DNA from: Lepisosteus oculatus
Lineage: Eukaryota > Chordata > Actinopteri > Semionotiformes > Lepisosteidae
Reading direction: 5' to 3'
Assembly: GCF_040954835.1 (NCBI RefSeq)
Contig: NC_090706.1
Location: forward strand, 33,985,148 to 34,049,147
DNA length: 64,000 nt
Program-made: the position numbers and the translations under genes
The notes under the pieces: model-generated
What the model was told of the DNA's origin: nothing
Seen by the model: the letters and a program-made list of their open reading frames with translations, nothing else
Databases searched by the model: none
In this document: positions 28,004 to 43,000 of the stretch, one piece after another
How positions within the stretch are numbered: the stretch's first letter is position 1
Layout: each line of letters opens with the position of its first letter

Positions 28004-31000
28004 TCAGCCCGAGAGCAGGGGTAGCTCACATTCACTGGAGGAGCTAACCTGCCTCTCCACTGTCCGCTGGGCCTTGCAAGCTGCCATCTTAGCTCTAATG
28101 TCCACCTTTTTCTCAAAGTAATCCACCAGGGGGGATTCGGTCAGGATGGAGGCTAAGATTTGCTCAAACGAGATGGACCAATCCCCATCCAGGCTGCTGC
28201 CCCTGCGCTGATCTCCGCAGCCAATCAGCACTGTGTCATCGGAGATGTCTTCACACTGCAGGGAGCCTGCGCTTACCATGGAGTACGAAGACACAGAGGT
28301 GTCATCTTTGGTATCTTCATCTGAAGCCGGCAACTGGGGTACCTCTGCCGGTTCTTCAGCAGCCTGGGAGACCTGAGCCTCTTTGGGATTCCCTCCTGGG
28401 CTTTCCGCTGGCCTCTCCTCTTCAGGCATGTCTGAGACCGGGCCTGCGACATCATTGTGTTCGGGTTTTTTCCCCCCATTGCTGGAGAACTTCTTGCCAA
28501 CCTCTCCTATTTGCAGCAGGAGGCTGGCCACTGTAGCAATGGAATGATACAGCTCCTGTTCACATGAGTCTTCACTGAACATATTGTAGAGGGTTTTGCA
28601 GAGCTCAATAAACTGCTCCTGTAGTGGGCAGAAAGATTTGAAATAAACAAACAGCTACAGGTAAACCTTTAGTACCCTTGAACAAGGTGTAGAAAACATC
28701 ATGTCACACTCATATGGTCTACCTTAGATGGCTTCATACCATTTAAAAAATGTTCCAGCAATAATATTGGCAGAGGTCTCAATAATTGTTCTATGCGTTT
28801 TAATTTATCTTTGTAAGACTGCTGCTATGCAGATTTATGTCTCTAAGGTCCAGAGTAATATTTCAAGTGTACTTAAAGTAATTTGAATTGACCTTTTCAT
28901 TTGTTGTAAACCTTAAGAGCTACTTGACATGAAATCAATTTGAATATATGCACTTCTCTTTGAAAAATGTATTTTATTTTGAAGGGGAACTGATACAGGA
29001 AAAGAGAACTTTGGATGCATTTAGAATATAATAAAAATAGTTTTTGTTAATGTAGAAAATTTGAAAAGTACTTATTATAACTCATATGTTTCTTTCCATT
29101 TTCTACCTGGTTCATCTTGGGCAGATCTTTAATAGTCTCTTTCTTGGGTTCCCTTTCCTTGGCCCACATTCGAAGATAATATTTGTAATCCTGGGGCTTC
29201 TCCTCTGCCAAATGGAAAATCACAGATAGGAATTCTGTCATTGTCTTTCCTTGCTGCAGCAGACTGACGCGGCTACATGAATGCTTGGAAGGTGGAAGAT
29301 CACATTCTGGAATCTTTTACCATGGAACCTGTCTTCATCCTTCTCCAAACAAACATAAAAAAATCTATGTTCCCATTTTCATTTACAAGCTCTTAGATGT
29401 TGGACTGCCGTACTCCTACAAAAAGGACAGGTCAAGTGTTCTACGTTTTCCCATTGTCTCAAAATCTGAACTGTACCCCCTGTCAATCAGTATTCAAACC
29501 ACCGCACAGGGCACACTGCCATAATGTGAGCAGTGACGTAGTGTCTGTGGCTCTTAAAACAACTTAAGGAATCCACATATACCTCAAATATGTGCTAATA
29601 TCTGTCACTTTCCAATTGATCCAAGACCAATCAGGCCATTTCACGTTTTGCTTATTTCTTAAACACCTTGTTTTTTGCTTCACCTTTTAATGGTCTACAG
29701 CTGCCTTTTAATTGTGTTGCTTTTTACCTTGGTCTTAAACGTCCTTGCGATTACCTGAAATTAACACAGAACCTTGAGATGCAACGCATATAAGAATAAA
29801 TTATAAATCATTGACCTAAACAAATCCCAAACTACTGCAAGACCAAACCATGTAAAAGACATCACGAAACAGGCAATTATTTTCTTTAACTGCCACTTTA
29901 CACTTTACCTTTCTTGTTTTCTGAATTTCCATTGCTTGTCCCTTCTTCAGTTGCAATAGGTTTGGCATTCTCCCCTACAGAAAACGACAGGACAGACAAT
30001 CCACTGAGCACTAGCATTGTAACTTAATTATACCCAGTTCATTACTTAATAGTCAAAAACCTTAATGTTTTATACAGCCTAAGCTTGAAAACCACAGTGA
30101 CATGGTGAAAAAAATTAAAATTTTTTTCCTGTCAATTCCCTTACTCTTGATACATTTCTCCTATCTGTCTGCTCTCCATCAATAATTAAGGAACACAGGT
30201 AACTAAAATTCCAGAGGGAGAAGTCTTTAAAGTCACTAAACTACTAGACATAGTTAACAACATTTTACCAGCCAACTCTAACCAGAGAGATAGGAAAAAT
30301 ACATTTCAGAGCAGAAATCCACAGAGCAAGACATCAGAGACAAACCTGAGATCACTTCCTGCAGCAGGAAGTCCATTTCAGACAGGAAGGGAGAATCTGA
30401 AGAAGCAGGGAACAGGTCACAAGCAGAGTGTAACAGAAAGGAAGACAGATCAGGAAAGCGAGAAAAAGGCAGAGTTCACAGAACAGCGTCTTCAAAATCT
30501 GATCATGCTGCTTTGCCACCCCTTTTCCCTGAGAACAGATTTCTTCTAACAGATTGTAACAAAAGCAATAAAATGAGATTTCATTAGTGACAGAGTGCCT
30601 TCCAGCTAAAAACAAAATCAAAAACCTTACTTTGAACTATCTACCACCGAGCCAAGGACTTAATAACAGGCAACTAAGATCAAAGTCATGTTTTATAAGG
30701 CATTTGTGTGGAGGGACATACCTTGTGGGCTGGCATCATCTGTGAAGAACTGAGTGGCCTCTAGTGCCGATTCTGCCTCTTCTGGACAAAGGGCTGAAGA
30801 GCAGGCAGGAGAGATGACAGGACTCAGCACTATACCCTCATTTATCCTACTACATGTAACAATTGTTAGGAAGCTCGAAAGAGACTTCAGCCATTTTGAA
30901 CCTAAACACTCTATTTCAAAAGAAATGTTAGAAAAGTTCTTATGTTACCTCAGTTTCCAACCACCAAATTATTAGACTGGCTTGTGTGGGCTTTTACCAA

Positions 31001-34000
31001 TCCTTACAGCTTTCACACCCCTTTATAGAAAGCTAACATAAAGAACAAACGATATATTTTACTGTGCATTCATTATTATTTTGACATGCGCTTAGATACT
31101 AAGCACATAGAGATCTAATTAATCTTTTATTATTTTATAAGTCCACTAGATTACAAGTTTAATTGCTAACATGAAACAGACCATTTTGTATAGCAAGTTG
31201 GAGAACAAAAATCTAGTTACTACAAGAATACACTGCCAGAATTGTTTTGTTCTTTTGTTAGCACAATGGGAAGTAACACACGAAACAATAAAAAAGCTGT
31301 TCAGTAAAACACAGTAATTATTTTTAAAGCCAGGTTCCTTTAAAAAAAAGTAAATATTGTACTTCTTGTGGTGACCTTTGCATAATAGACCTGGGCATGA
31401 AGATAAGACAAAATAATTCGTTTTCTAAAGTGACTGGAAATGTTTAATCATTAGAGGGCACTCATAATGACACAGAAAAGTTCTATAATTCCAGGGCAGT
31501 GCTTTTCCTGTGCTTGATTCACCATACCTGGAGGCAAATGCAGTTTGAAAAGCATCTTGAGTTTTTCAGTCATGTCTCCATGGTACATCCCACCTGACAG
31601 ACAAGACCAGAGTTAACATGGGAGGCACCTCATGACAGACTAGATGTAAGGTCCACAGCTTCATAATTCATATTTAACCCAAATTATTTTAATTTTGTCT
31701 TTCTATATGCTGTATATTCCACAGGTTTTGTATGACAATGTCCAGTCGAGCACTGGCTCCGGCACCCTGAGGGATCACTTACTGAGGCCGGTGACAAACT
31801 CCTTGAAGTTGATGAGGCCGTCCTTGTTTTGGTCCAGAAGCCGGAAGAGGCGTGCAGCAAGAGCGAGGGTGTGCACCCCGCAGCTCCAAGGCGTGAGCGC
31901 CCCAAACAGCTGGCTGAACTGACCCATGTCGATGCGGTACTGCTCCAGGTAGGGCAGGCTGGGGTCATGGCGCTCTGCTGCGCTGGAACTTGCCCCCCAG
32001 TAGCAGCTCATGATGTGTTTAGCCTGCACACCGCCAACCAATCGCAATGTTAGAGTCAGATGTTACAGCAGTGTTAAGAGTCAGATCCCACATTATAGTG
32101 AGACATGTACTGCTGTACTTTTCTAACATCAATAAAACATTGTTTTCTTTTTCTCAACTCTCTTCTGAACATGCTAGTGGTGGGATGTGAGTTTAAAGAT
32201 CTTCACTGAGAATCAAGGGTCGGCTTTGGCTAGGAGTGATGAATGAAAAGCCTTCACTCAACCAGAGAGCGATCGTGGTTGCATGAAGGCTTTAGTTTCA
32301 TTTTACTTACAGTACTTCTCGCCATTGTTCAGCTACACAGGACTGCACACAGTAAAGCAGAGGAAATGTACACTCACCTTGAAGAGAACATACAGCTCTT
32401 CCAGCTCATCTATACCGAAGGCTGACTCAGTCATGATAGCTCTCACCTGAAAACAGACAGAAAATATTACACCTTAACAGGAATGTCTGACTGTGTTCAC
32501 ACAAACAGTACAGTTCTACAGGCCCATGCCAAAGGGACCTCAGTCATTTTACAATGACTGAAATAAATTTGTTAGATTGTTCATTTTGCAGCCTCTCATC
32601 AAACTAGGCAAACTGGTTGCACATGTACATTTAACAAGAATTAGAACCTACTATATATAGTACCACAATCTTTCTGTATGCTGTACTCACCACACTTCGT
32701 TTCGCTGTATCCTCTAATGACTGAATCACTTTCAGCCTCTGCCTGAATCTCATCTGCTCAATGACATCTGCCCGCAGAGTGCCAAATTTCTACATCAAGC
32801 AAGAAAGACAAATGAATGAATGATTCAGCAAAACAATATGCATTATAAGCTATTGAGGGGAACATATCAGGGACCACATAATGCAATTCAACATGCTGTG
32901 AAATTGCAAGTTCAGTTTCTAAATTCCTTTACCTTAATGTAATTATAGCAAACTGAATTTAGCAGTGTGGTTACAATATAATACCTAATGTAGACAACAA
33001 ATGTTTCTGTAGCAGGTACCACTTGAATAAATCTGGTAATTGTGAAAACTGCCTTTGGTGTCTTTTTACATCTGATTCCTTGGCTACAGCCTCTCCCTGC
33101 TCTACAGGTACAGTACATAGAGGAAGACGTCTTTGATATGAACCCGGACCTCGTAGGATGACTTTATGAGGTCAAACACATCTATTTCAGGTGGTGGCTC
33201 ATCCCCGCTCGTCAGTAAGGCATGGAGGTGAGGGATGGGTGGAGAGGGGGTCTGTTTGTTCACAACATTGTCCAGGTACCTTTGATGAAAAGGACAGAAG
33301 AATGAATGCCCATGGTGGCAACACTTACATCTCTCAAATAATACAAAAGCAATAATTTGGCTTTTGATTTAAGTGAGAAAAAGTTTGCTAAATATAAATT
33401 TAACATTTTTGACAACTAATTATGAAACAAAATCATGGCAAAACACGTGAAAAATCTTGGGAGTGTTACTTAGTAGAGGCCATTCCAGCTCAACAGAAAT
33501 ACCTTTGCGTACTGTGCTATAACTGTCAGACCACTTTTTATGTATTGCTATGTGTATATAATAACATAAAAAAGTGAAACTGTTCACATTCTATTTCATG
33601 GTGGGGCTTAGGCTGTGGAAACTGAAAGGCTTTAGTTCAAGTCCACAATATGCACAGAAGAACTTTATCCTAAACATAAGATTTTGATTCCCAACTAGAG
33701 ACCCCAGATTTCTGTGAATATAAAACTATATGGTCATATTTATTATTGTATCATAGATACAGATAATATGACCAACATTATCAGCTGTTTTCTGGAAGTA
33801 TGAAACCTGAGCTCCACAGATTTTCATATATGTTATATATTTTTGTTTATGTTATACACACAAATAAGCTCATTACATTAAGGTACAAGCCTTTGGGAAA
33901 TCAGTAAGCACAGTCCGGATGTCATGCAGGATTGTGCTTAAACCCTTACTGACCTCCCCAGGATAGTCATGGCCTCTCCTTCATCACTGCAGGCCAGAAG

Positions 34001-37000
34001 CTGCTCCATGTTGGCGTGGAGTACAGCCAGAGACACCTGAAAGATGAGCTTGATGCCCTCATAGAAAAAACAGTCGACGACCAGAACCGCGCTTTCGAAG
34101 GGCATGACGCTGAGAAAAAGAGTGAGGAACCAGGAGAGTGAGATGGTGGAGATGACGCCAAGCTCCTGCATGCGCTCGTACAGAAGGGGAAGGCATTCCC
34201 GTGTCAGCTCCTCAAACACACCCTGGTCCACCAGAGCTCCTGAGGAACATGGACACAACAAGATGCCCAAGTGAGACGCACATTAAACAGTCACAGACGA
34301 GATAGACCCCCAGGTAAAAGAGGGAGTTATAGGAGACACAAGTAGAACTTAAGGTAATTCAAGCTGAATTAATGTTTACAGACACAATTGATCCAGTAGA
34401 ACAGAATGTTTTGCAGATCTCCTTCTGCAAAAGTTACTCCACAATTACAACAAACTAACAATACACATGCTTTTCACTGAATACAGAAGAATTACAAATG
34501 GGTCATAAGTCACCTTACAAACAGGTCACAAGTCAACTGTGGTCTAAACAGAGTCAATGAATATTCTAGTTTCCTCAAAGCAGGCAGATAAGTTTTTTAA
34601 AGCTCAAGTTAAATGTGTGATGCATCCTACTTACCAACCACCCTGGTGTTGTAGTAGTCTGGCAACATCCTCTCACACAGAGCCACCAGCAACCAGAAAG
34701 CCTGCTCCTCACTGCAGTACAGCAGCAGCACCGAGGTGACAATATTCATTGCCTGGGTGAACGGGAAGCAATTTCAATTACTGGGCATTGATTAGATTAG
34801 TTGTTAATACTTTAACAGTTTACCCCTTTCTTTTTGATATGTCAGGACTTCATTTTGCAAAACAGTTTTCTAATGAGCATTTGTCGAGTCCCACAAATAC
34901 ATATATTTTCTGTGATGGTGTATTCCAAATTGTGTCATTTAATTCACATTCCTCATAAGTTTTCTTTTGTGTCGACCAATAGAAGCTAATTCCAAAAAAA
35001 GGCTTGCTATGAATCAGCCGTCTCATTCTAAAACCTTCCAGTATTACTTCTCTAGAACTGTTTACAACCTAAAATGTGGAACCCAGGCAATGTTTTTGAG
35101 AACAAATATCAAAAGTCTTGAGCAGCTGAAGTTTTCAAATCCTCTTTAAATATTTTTAAGACTTAAAGACCAGATTGTAAGCATGGCAAAAGCGGCACAA
35201 AACGTTATTGAATTAAAAGCAGTTTTTCTTCTTGTTCTTTCTTTAGATCCTATCTCCAGAGTTTATTTGTCAAGCTTTCCAGTACAGTCTTTTTTTGTTA
35301 AAGACGGGACTTGAAGTAAATACATATGCCCTGAAAGTGTGCATTTCCTCACAATAACCCTTACAATACAATTGACAATTGTGCTAACATCCACGTATGT
35401 AACAGCGCTTGCGCCAATGCCTGCGGTAGCCTCTGACCTGGCAGTAGCCAATGTTAGGGTTGCGACAGGCGTAGGCGGTGAGAACGCGGCGCAGGGCGGC
35501 GATGCCCATCTCGTTCTGGAAAGCGTGGTGCTCAGGCATCGAGCGGTGCAGGTCCCTCTCGATCTCCTCTGTGGCCAGTGTGCAGCGCCCCATGGACTGC
35601 TCCACCAGCTCGGCGTAGTAGCCCGGATGTGTTGCCATTTCATTCTGTGCCCCTGCGGGAAGCCAGAAGTGCCTTTCATTTCATGCCGTCAACGTAGTGT
35701 AGGACTTGTTGGCATTCTTTTCTCCCCACGCCCCCATTTCCTTTTTTTTTTCTTATGACTGATTCCATGTGACCTAGAGTTTAAGTATTTAGATAAAAAC
35801 GTGGATCATAAAAGTGATTTCAGAGGTTTTTGGTTATTAACGATTTAAGCAAATTCTAACTGGAATCTGTGGATGTTGGGTCCTCGCTGGATCAGAAAAG
35901 GGCAAAAATGAAAACCACACCATACATTTTAGCAGAAATGAAATTTAAACTTTCTTTTCAATGAGATATACAGTAAAGTGGTGAAAGTGAACAGCTCACC
36001 ATGGAGTTTCCAGTGCAGATTCTGAGGATTTCACTTAGAAAAGAGCTTTTGGGAACAGAAACCAAAGCTTGGGATAAGCAAGATTCTCTTCCTCACAAAT
36101 TTTACTTAACTAGAACAAATGCTTCTGTTTCATAACTTGCCTTCATATATAAATAAGTATTTTCTGATTATATTTAATCATACAGATTTCAGTAATAATT
36201 ATATTATTATTCAGTAAATAATTACATTTAATTATAAATAAAGAGATTATAATCTCTTTATTTAGAGACTATTACAAATGATACATTGTAAGAATTTGTA
36301 AAAAGCTTTACCGTTTTAAATTTCCAAAAAGTAAAAAATGTATAAGGACCATGACAGTGAGAGCCCAAAACAGCTCTCACGACAGATGAACTACTAAAAT
36401 ATGTCTTATTTATCACTATTTCTATGATAACTGGATAGTGCTTAATAAGGAAACTTCAGCCACAAAAAGGCAGGTCAACTAAAACAAATAGGTCACTTAG
36501 AAGGCCATACATGAATGAGAAACGCTTTTAAAAAAGATTAAAGATGTGTTACCCTTACAGTATCAGCAATATCCCTTTAAATACTATTGGTCTAATTTAG
36601 GCCTACCCTCTTGTAAACACCTCACCTACCCTTGAGACACTGTAGGATTTCTTGTTAGATACACAGTATGCAGTAACACCTTCAAAAATTAAACAATTTT
36701 GTATCCGATTGAAAATTTGGATAAAAGACAAAAGCTTTCATCATCTGAACATTAGCAGACGCAGCTCAAATGCCTGAATACCTGAGAACAGCAACCACAG
36801 CTCTCCTCGGAGGCTGTCAGGAATGCCTTTCAGGACCAGATCCCGCGTCTTTGATGTGCGGTACATACACACCCCCCGGCCATACTCAAAGAAATGGATA
36901 TTCCACAACTCCTCCTTCATCTTCTCCTTGGTCTTGTCAAAGGAACAGACGTGGGAAAGACAGGATTACGCAATTAGAGGCTGCTTCGCCGACATGTTTC

Positions 37001-40000
37001 CAGAAAAGCAAAAACATGAAAGAAAATCACACACCATGAAGGCTACAAAAAGTAGGAGGCCATTTTATGGAATTATTAAACCTGGTCCTTGTGGATCACA
37101 GCCTAGCAGGTTTTATCTGAGTTTTTCAACAGACAACATCTTAAAATAATACATTGAGCAAATACTTGCTTGATAGTTGGATTGATATCTTGTAAGAAAA
37201 AAAAGGCAGTACACCCTGTAGCCTTTAAGATGTACAACATTTCGCTATGAAGAAAGCACATTTGCATTATTTGCTATGTCCTGTGTTTTCCTGACCCGCG
37301 GTGGTGGACACTCACTGCTTTGGGCCCCAGGTCCTCAGGAGCGTCCCTCCTGAAGATGCTGAGGAGGCCCTGGGCAGCAGTGGGCAGGTCAGGACTGTAG
37401 AACCGTCCCGGCTGGCTGGAGCCAGGTGACGGGGGGCTGGCAGACAAGGGGAATCCAGGACTGGGGGGGTCCTAATGAAAGAAAGAAAAAAATATCTCCA
37501 TGTCTGACCATTTCTCTTTAATACTATTTTAAGTATTAGATTACCAGCATGGGTGGAATAGCCTTAATTAGCAATTTGTTTCAATTATTAGGGTCTCACT
37601 TGTATACATTATCCTTTATGTACTACTTTATACTAAATTCCTTTGCTGCAGTCATTCCCCTAGAGCACTGCAACACTAGAAAGATTTTCAACAAGAAAAT
37701 AGAGAGCTAATGGCATAATGTCACTGAAAACGTACATGAGCTTATAAAGTGCCAAATGTGTCCCCTGCATACAGATGTTTTCATAGAAACCTATTACTCT
37801 CACCTAATACTTAGGGATGTTACTAACATCCCATAAGACACCGGATTTAATATTAGGAACAAAAATAGTGCACAAAAGAGAAGTGAGAAATCAGAGTGGA
37901 CAAAAAAGGAGGGTGGAAACTAACCTTAGCAGAATGCTGAAATAACAGAATGGGTGAACTTACAGACTGCTCTTTCCCATTGTGCCACAGTTTCTCGGGG
38001 GTACGCTGCAGGAAATCAGAGATCCTCTGCACCAGAAAGTCCTGGTCCTTCAGATTGGCAAACAGGAAAGTCATCTTGCTCTTCGTGCTAATGGACAGGG
38101 GGCTAGGCAGTACACTGCTGCTGTCTGCTTTCTCTACAATTGTCACCTACACAGCAGGGAACAGGAGGCAAAGGTTACCGCCCAACTTCCAACAGGTAGT
38201 GTGAAAGGCGGAACACACTCCAGTGATTTCTACCACATAAGCCCTCAGTTACATTTAACCACAATTTTGCATATTCAGTCAACTCACTACTTACGTGCTC
38301 ACAACTTACATGCTCGGCCCCAGAAAGTAAAAAATATTGAAAAAATTGTTTATTCCCTGAAAAATCCGTCAAGCACGTCTATATGAGCCAGTTTAGGAGC
38401 GTATAGAGTAATCTTATTTACGTCTATTTACTGTTTTTATACTTACGTTTAATATATTAAATTACCATAAGAGGTTAGTAGGGTTTTTTTTATAGGGCTT
38501 ATAAGGGTAAAATTTGACTATACTCATTAAAGTTGTGAGTCGACTGTACTTAATATGTAACATTGTGAATCATATTGAAACATTTGGAATTTGTGTCTTC
38601 AGAGCATGTAAAAAATAAGTAAATTTTACTCAAATCAAGTACTTTATATTCCCCCCAATGATCCTTATTGCATACAATTCAGTTTGAGCCCAATAATACG
38701 CTCACCTCTCGTAATGGGATGATTAGCTGGCAAAAGTCCTCTTCCTTGCTGGAGAAGCAGATGTAATTGTTGGAGACGTACATCTGTCCTGCCACATGCA
38801 TCTTGCTGAAGGGGGTCCACAGGGTGCAATCTGTGTGACCATCCAGCTTCTCATCTTGAGTCAGCCGGAAAGTGGCTCGGTACCTCTCGTTCTTCGCACG
38901 TGCATCCAGATCCCTGAAACCACCCAGACGCAACCAATCAGAAATCAGCTGCTAAAATCTGTGTGATGTGAAAGACACACAGATTCCACACCTTAATGTG
39001 ACCTTAACCTCCCGGTTCCTCAAATGCTTTCCACATTCTCAATCTCAGGAACTAGCAATGCACTTGTGAAGCCAATTAAGGCAGAATGCAAATATAGGTA
39101 AATTAACTGAAACTAATCTCAATCCACATAATGCTATCTCAGGAATATTTTCCATCTGCAGGTGTACTGTACGTAACCATCTAAGCTAAAGTAAAAAGTA
39201 ATATATCTGAAAGAACTCCCCACTCAAGCATTTGTGAAGATGATTAATTTTGAAGGCTTTCTGTGGCCATCTGCCAACTTCCCTCTCTTTAATTGTTTTA
39301 AACCACCAGTGAGAGCAAATAATGCTTCTATTCCTCTAAAGCAGGGATGTGAAACTAAAACCTGCAGTGAGATGTAACATGCATTCCTCTGAGAGATGAT
39401 GCCTATTGAAATTTATTAACTATAGTTTTCAATACATGTAAGATCTGACCAAACTCTTTTTTCTCTTCCAGCAACATACTGTCCTATCGGTAAGTAAATT
39501 CTTTATAGACAAGGGATGAAAATATCATCGAAGTTGTGGTCAAAACAAACTGTTAAACATGTATTGTTTAAAATTTATATATTTTTGGTATTATTTGTCT
39601 AAAACTTAACCATATAACAAATAATGCAGCCCATGTAAAATACATGCTCCTTCATGTATCAAGTCACTAGTGCTTCATAAAAAAAACAACGGTGAAGAAC
39701 TGTTTACATTTAAAAGGGGAAGTGACTTGAAGACGTACATAAGATGCAACAAAGATAAATGACTGTACCTCTTCAGTGCAGAGACATTTTTCAGAGGTTT
39801 GCAAGGCCTGGGGAGTGAGCGGTCAGCAGAGAAGGACTCGTTGTCAAGCAGCTGCCTCATGGCGATGTTGGCCAGCTGCTCCATCAGTTTGAAGGTCTCA
39901 TTGATATTGAGGAACATGGAGAAGTAGTGCTCAGAGTCCCGGGTGCTGACGCGGATGCTCTCTGGGAACAGCAGAGTGGCGTTCTTCTCCAGCTGAGTCA

Positions 40001-43000
40001 CATCAGTCCACTGGACCACCAGCGTCACTGCAGGGAAGGGGAAGAACAAAAACGGTTAGCGAATGGGAAAGTTTTGGCAGATGCAGCAAGTAACAAAAGA
40101 CCGCACACTACCAATGTCAGTGACTTCTATGTCCTACGTTCTTATTAAGTAAAACCTGACAATCAAGAAGGTTGTCAAGAAGGCCAAGACCATTATGGAG
40201 GGCCTCACCTCCTATATTGTGAACTTACACTACTCCCATCTGTGAGACACCTCTGTGTCCCAAGGTGTAACAGTAACTGACTCAGGAAATCTTCTGGTCC
40301 CACTGCAATATCATTCTCAGACAATGTAAAGAAACGTGCTTATTTCCTGTAACACTACTGCATCACCTTCTCTGCTGGTAACGTTTGTAATGTTTGTATT
40401 GGACAGTGCAGTAAAACAATTATTTCCCACGTGAATTCTGAAACAAGATCAAATGTAGCCCCCCTTCCTATGTGTCTGTAAGGAAAGACTAACTATTCCA
40501 CATGCCTGATATCTAGCACCAAAACCTTGCTGGCTGATGGATAAAGCACAGCACAGGGTTCCCATGTGAACGATTCTCCAGACACGTCTCTCACCTTCCT
40601 TGCCAAGCAGGAAGGAGTAGAAACAGAGATGATTGACACTCAGGTAGAGCCAACCCTGGCGAGGGACACGCCCCTTCCAGTAGCTGCAGGAGTAGTAGTT
40701 CACCAGTTTCTCCTCATCGGGCATTCCAAACAGCTTCCGCATCTTCAGCTCTGCCTCCCGGAACTTCCCTGAATCCTCTTCCTCGGTCGTCTCTTTGCTC
40801 TTGTTCTCCTCTGCAATGATTCCCTGGAGGTTATGAAGGAAATAAACTTTGGTAATCAGGCTTTCACATGTAACCGCAAGCACCCACCACCACACAAAAC
40901 AGCCTGCATTTTCATACCTTGTAGTCCTGCAGTCTGGGTTGCATATGAACATATTTTCATGTTCTATTTTTGAAATTGTACTATGGATAGAAATAAGTCT
41001 TCCATCAAAACATTTAGCATAACAGATTTTTAGTATTCTACTATTTTAAGTTGATCAGTGCAAGGCAGTACCAATTTGTAATGCATGAACAGTCAGGAAG
41101 AGAAATAAGACCATCTAGTCCACCCACACCAGATTCTATGGATAGAAATAAGTCTTCCATCAAAACATTTAGCATAACAGATTTTTAGTATTCTACTATT
41201 TTAAGTTGATCAGTGCAAGGCAGTACCAATTTGTAATGCATGAACAGTCAGGAAGAGAAATAAGACCATCTAGTCCACCCACACCAGATTCTCCTCCTTC
41301 AGCCTGACCTACCTGGATCTTGCCCTTGACAAAGGTTGTGATGTCCTCCTCATTTTCGAAGATGGAGAGGGTCTGTAGCAGGTTCGCCTCCAGCCACTCC
41401 CAGTGCTCTGTGATTTCCTTACGGGATGAGCCTAGGAAAAGGCAGCAGGCGTCTATGTTAATAATATTCCAACAGAGATTTCACTGTGACCTCCAGAACC
41501 AATGTGAAACTTTTGTCTTCTAGTAGTTAAAGTGGGAATCCAAATACTGCACATATCCAGCATTGCAATATTACTACTTAACCACACAGTGGGTGGTGTT
41601 ACTGGGATCTGTTAATTTACCCTTCAGCAAAAGTTATGCTATGATGAAATAAAGCTGACTTTAGCAGCGACAGTGACTAAACTCTACATAACAAAGAACA
41701 GGACCAACACCCATCAACAGGATAAAGCAGATCAATGTCTGCTGCATATCAAAAGGCAAGACTTGGAGCAGGGCAAAGCAGATCAACATGAGTTACATAT
41801 CAAAGGACAGGACAAATATCCATAACAATCCATAAAACTGTGAAACCAAACTTCCTTAAGAAACCATACTGTATATAAGTATTGGAAACGCCTTTCAGGG
41901 TGTCTGTTCTGCAGGACAGAACCATCGTGCATTGCTGTCTTTATCGAGCTCCATAAAACTGAATCTGCACAAGACTGTGTCCTGCTCCTCTGATGAAGAA
42001 TTTCACACAACATGGTGAAGAACATCCACACTGATTAAAAGGTAAAAAGCCCTCAAAAACTGTACTCACCACATGCAATGCTCCAAAAAATCTGGGAGTC
42101 CTGAGTTTGGTGGAGTATCCTGTAGGGGGCAACTCTTGCACTGGAGTCCAGAACGACATCTAAGGTACCCACCAGCAAACCTAAACACAACACAAACAAC
42201 AAGCAGTGAAGAAGAAAACCAACAAACGCACAAAGAAGATGGATACTCTATCTGTTACTATACAATAATGAGCAAAATTACCAGTTTTTAGTGTGTACTT
42301 TAGAGCAATATTAAAATAATAGTTACCATCTGCCATGGGAAACATGACCAGTTGTAGTTAAGAGATGCATGTGCAATTACACACTGCATGTTCAGAGAAT
42401 TAAATACAAATTCCAGTGCCACAAACTGTATTGGTTTATCTGTACTACAGAACGACTTCAATGCAAATTGCTCAGGACACTTTGCAAACACAGTTAAGCA
42501 CACATCTACTGACAAACGTAAAACAAAAATGGGTAAAACAATTTTCTACATTAAAATTATTGAATGCATGCCCATGTGACCTCATTAGCTGTTTTAAATT
42601 CCTTCAAAATTAATATCGATTTCACATGCCGTAAAGTTCCAGACAACTTTTTTCTTGTTACTATTGACCTACATTTTGTTTTTGAAGTTTTTTTAGAGAG
42701 TTTATGATTTCTACTGTCACAACTTTTATAGTATCAGCTTTCACTTAAGGAAATGGTACTCTCTGGTATTGAATGTTTTCGTCGAAAATTGTCATTCATA
42801 TAAATCCAGGAGCATCTGAATTAAAGACAAAAAGAAACGTAACCTGCCATTCATCATTGAGCCGAAACCACATGACCTCTATCGCTGTCGCAGAATAAAT
42901 AAAACTGGCCCATTCACTTCAGAGGAAGTCATATTCTAAAGAATCATTAGTGTGCTTCAAATGGCCTGCTGCAGAACACAATTAATCTGTGCTGTTTTTA

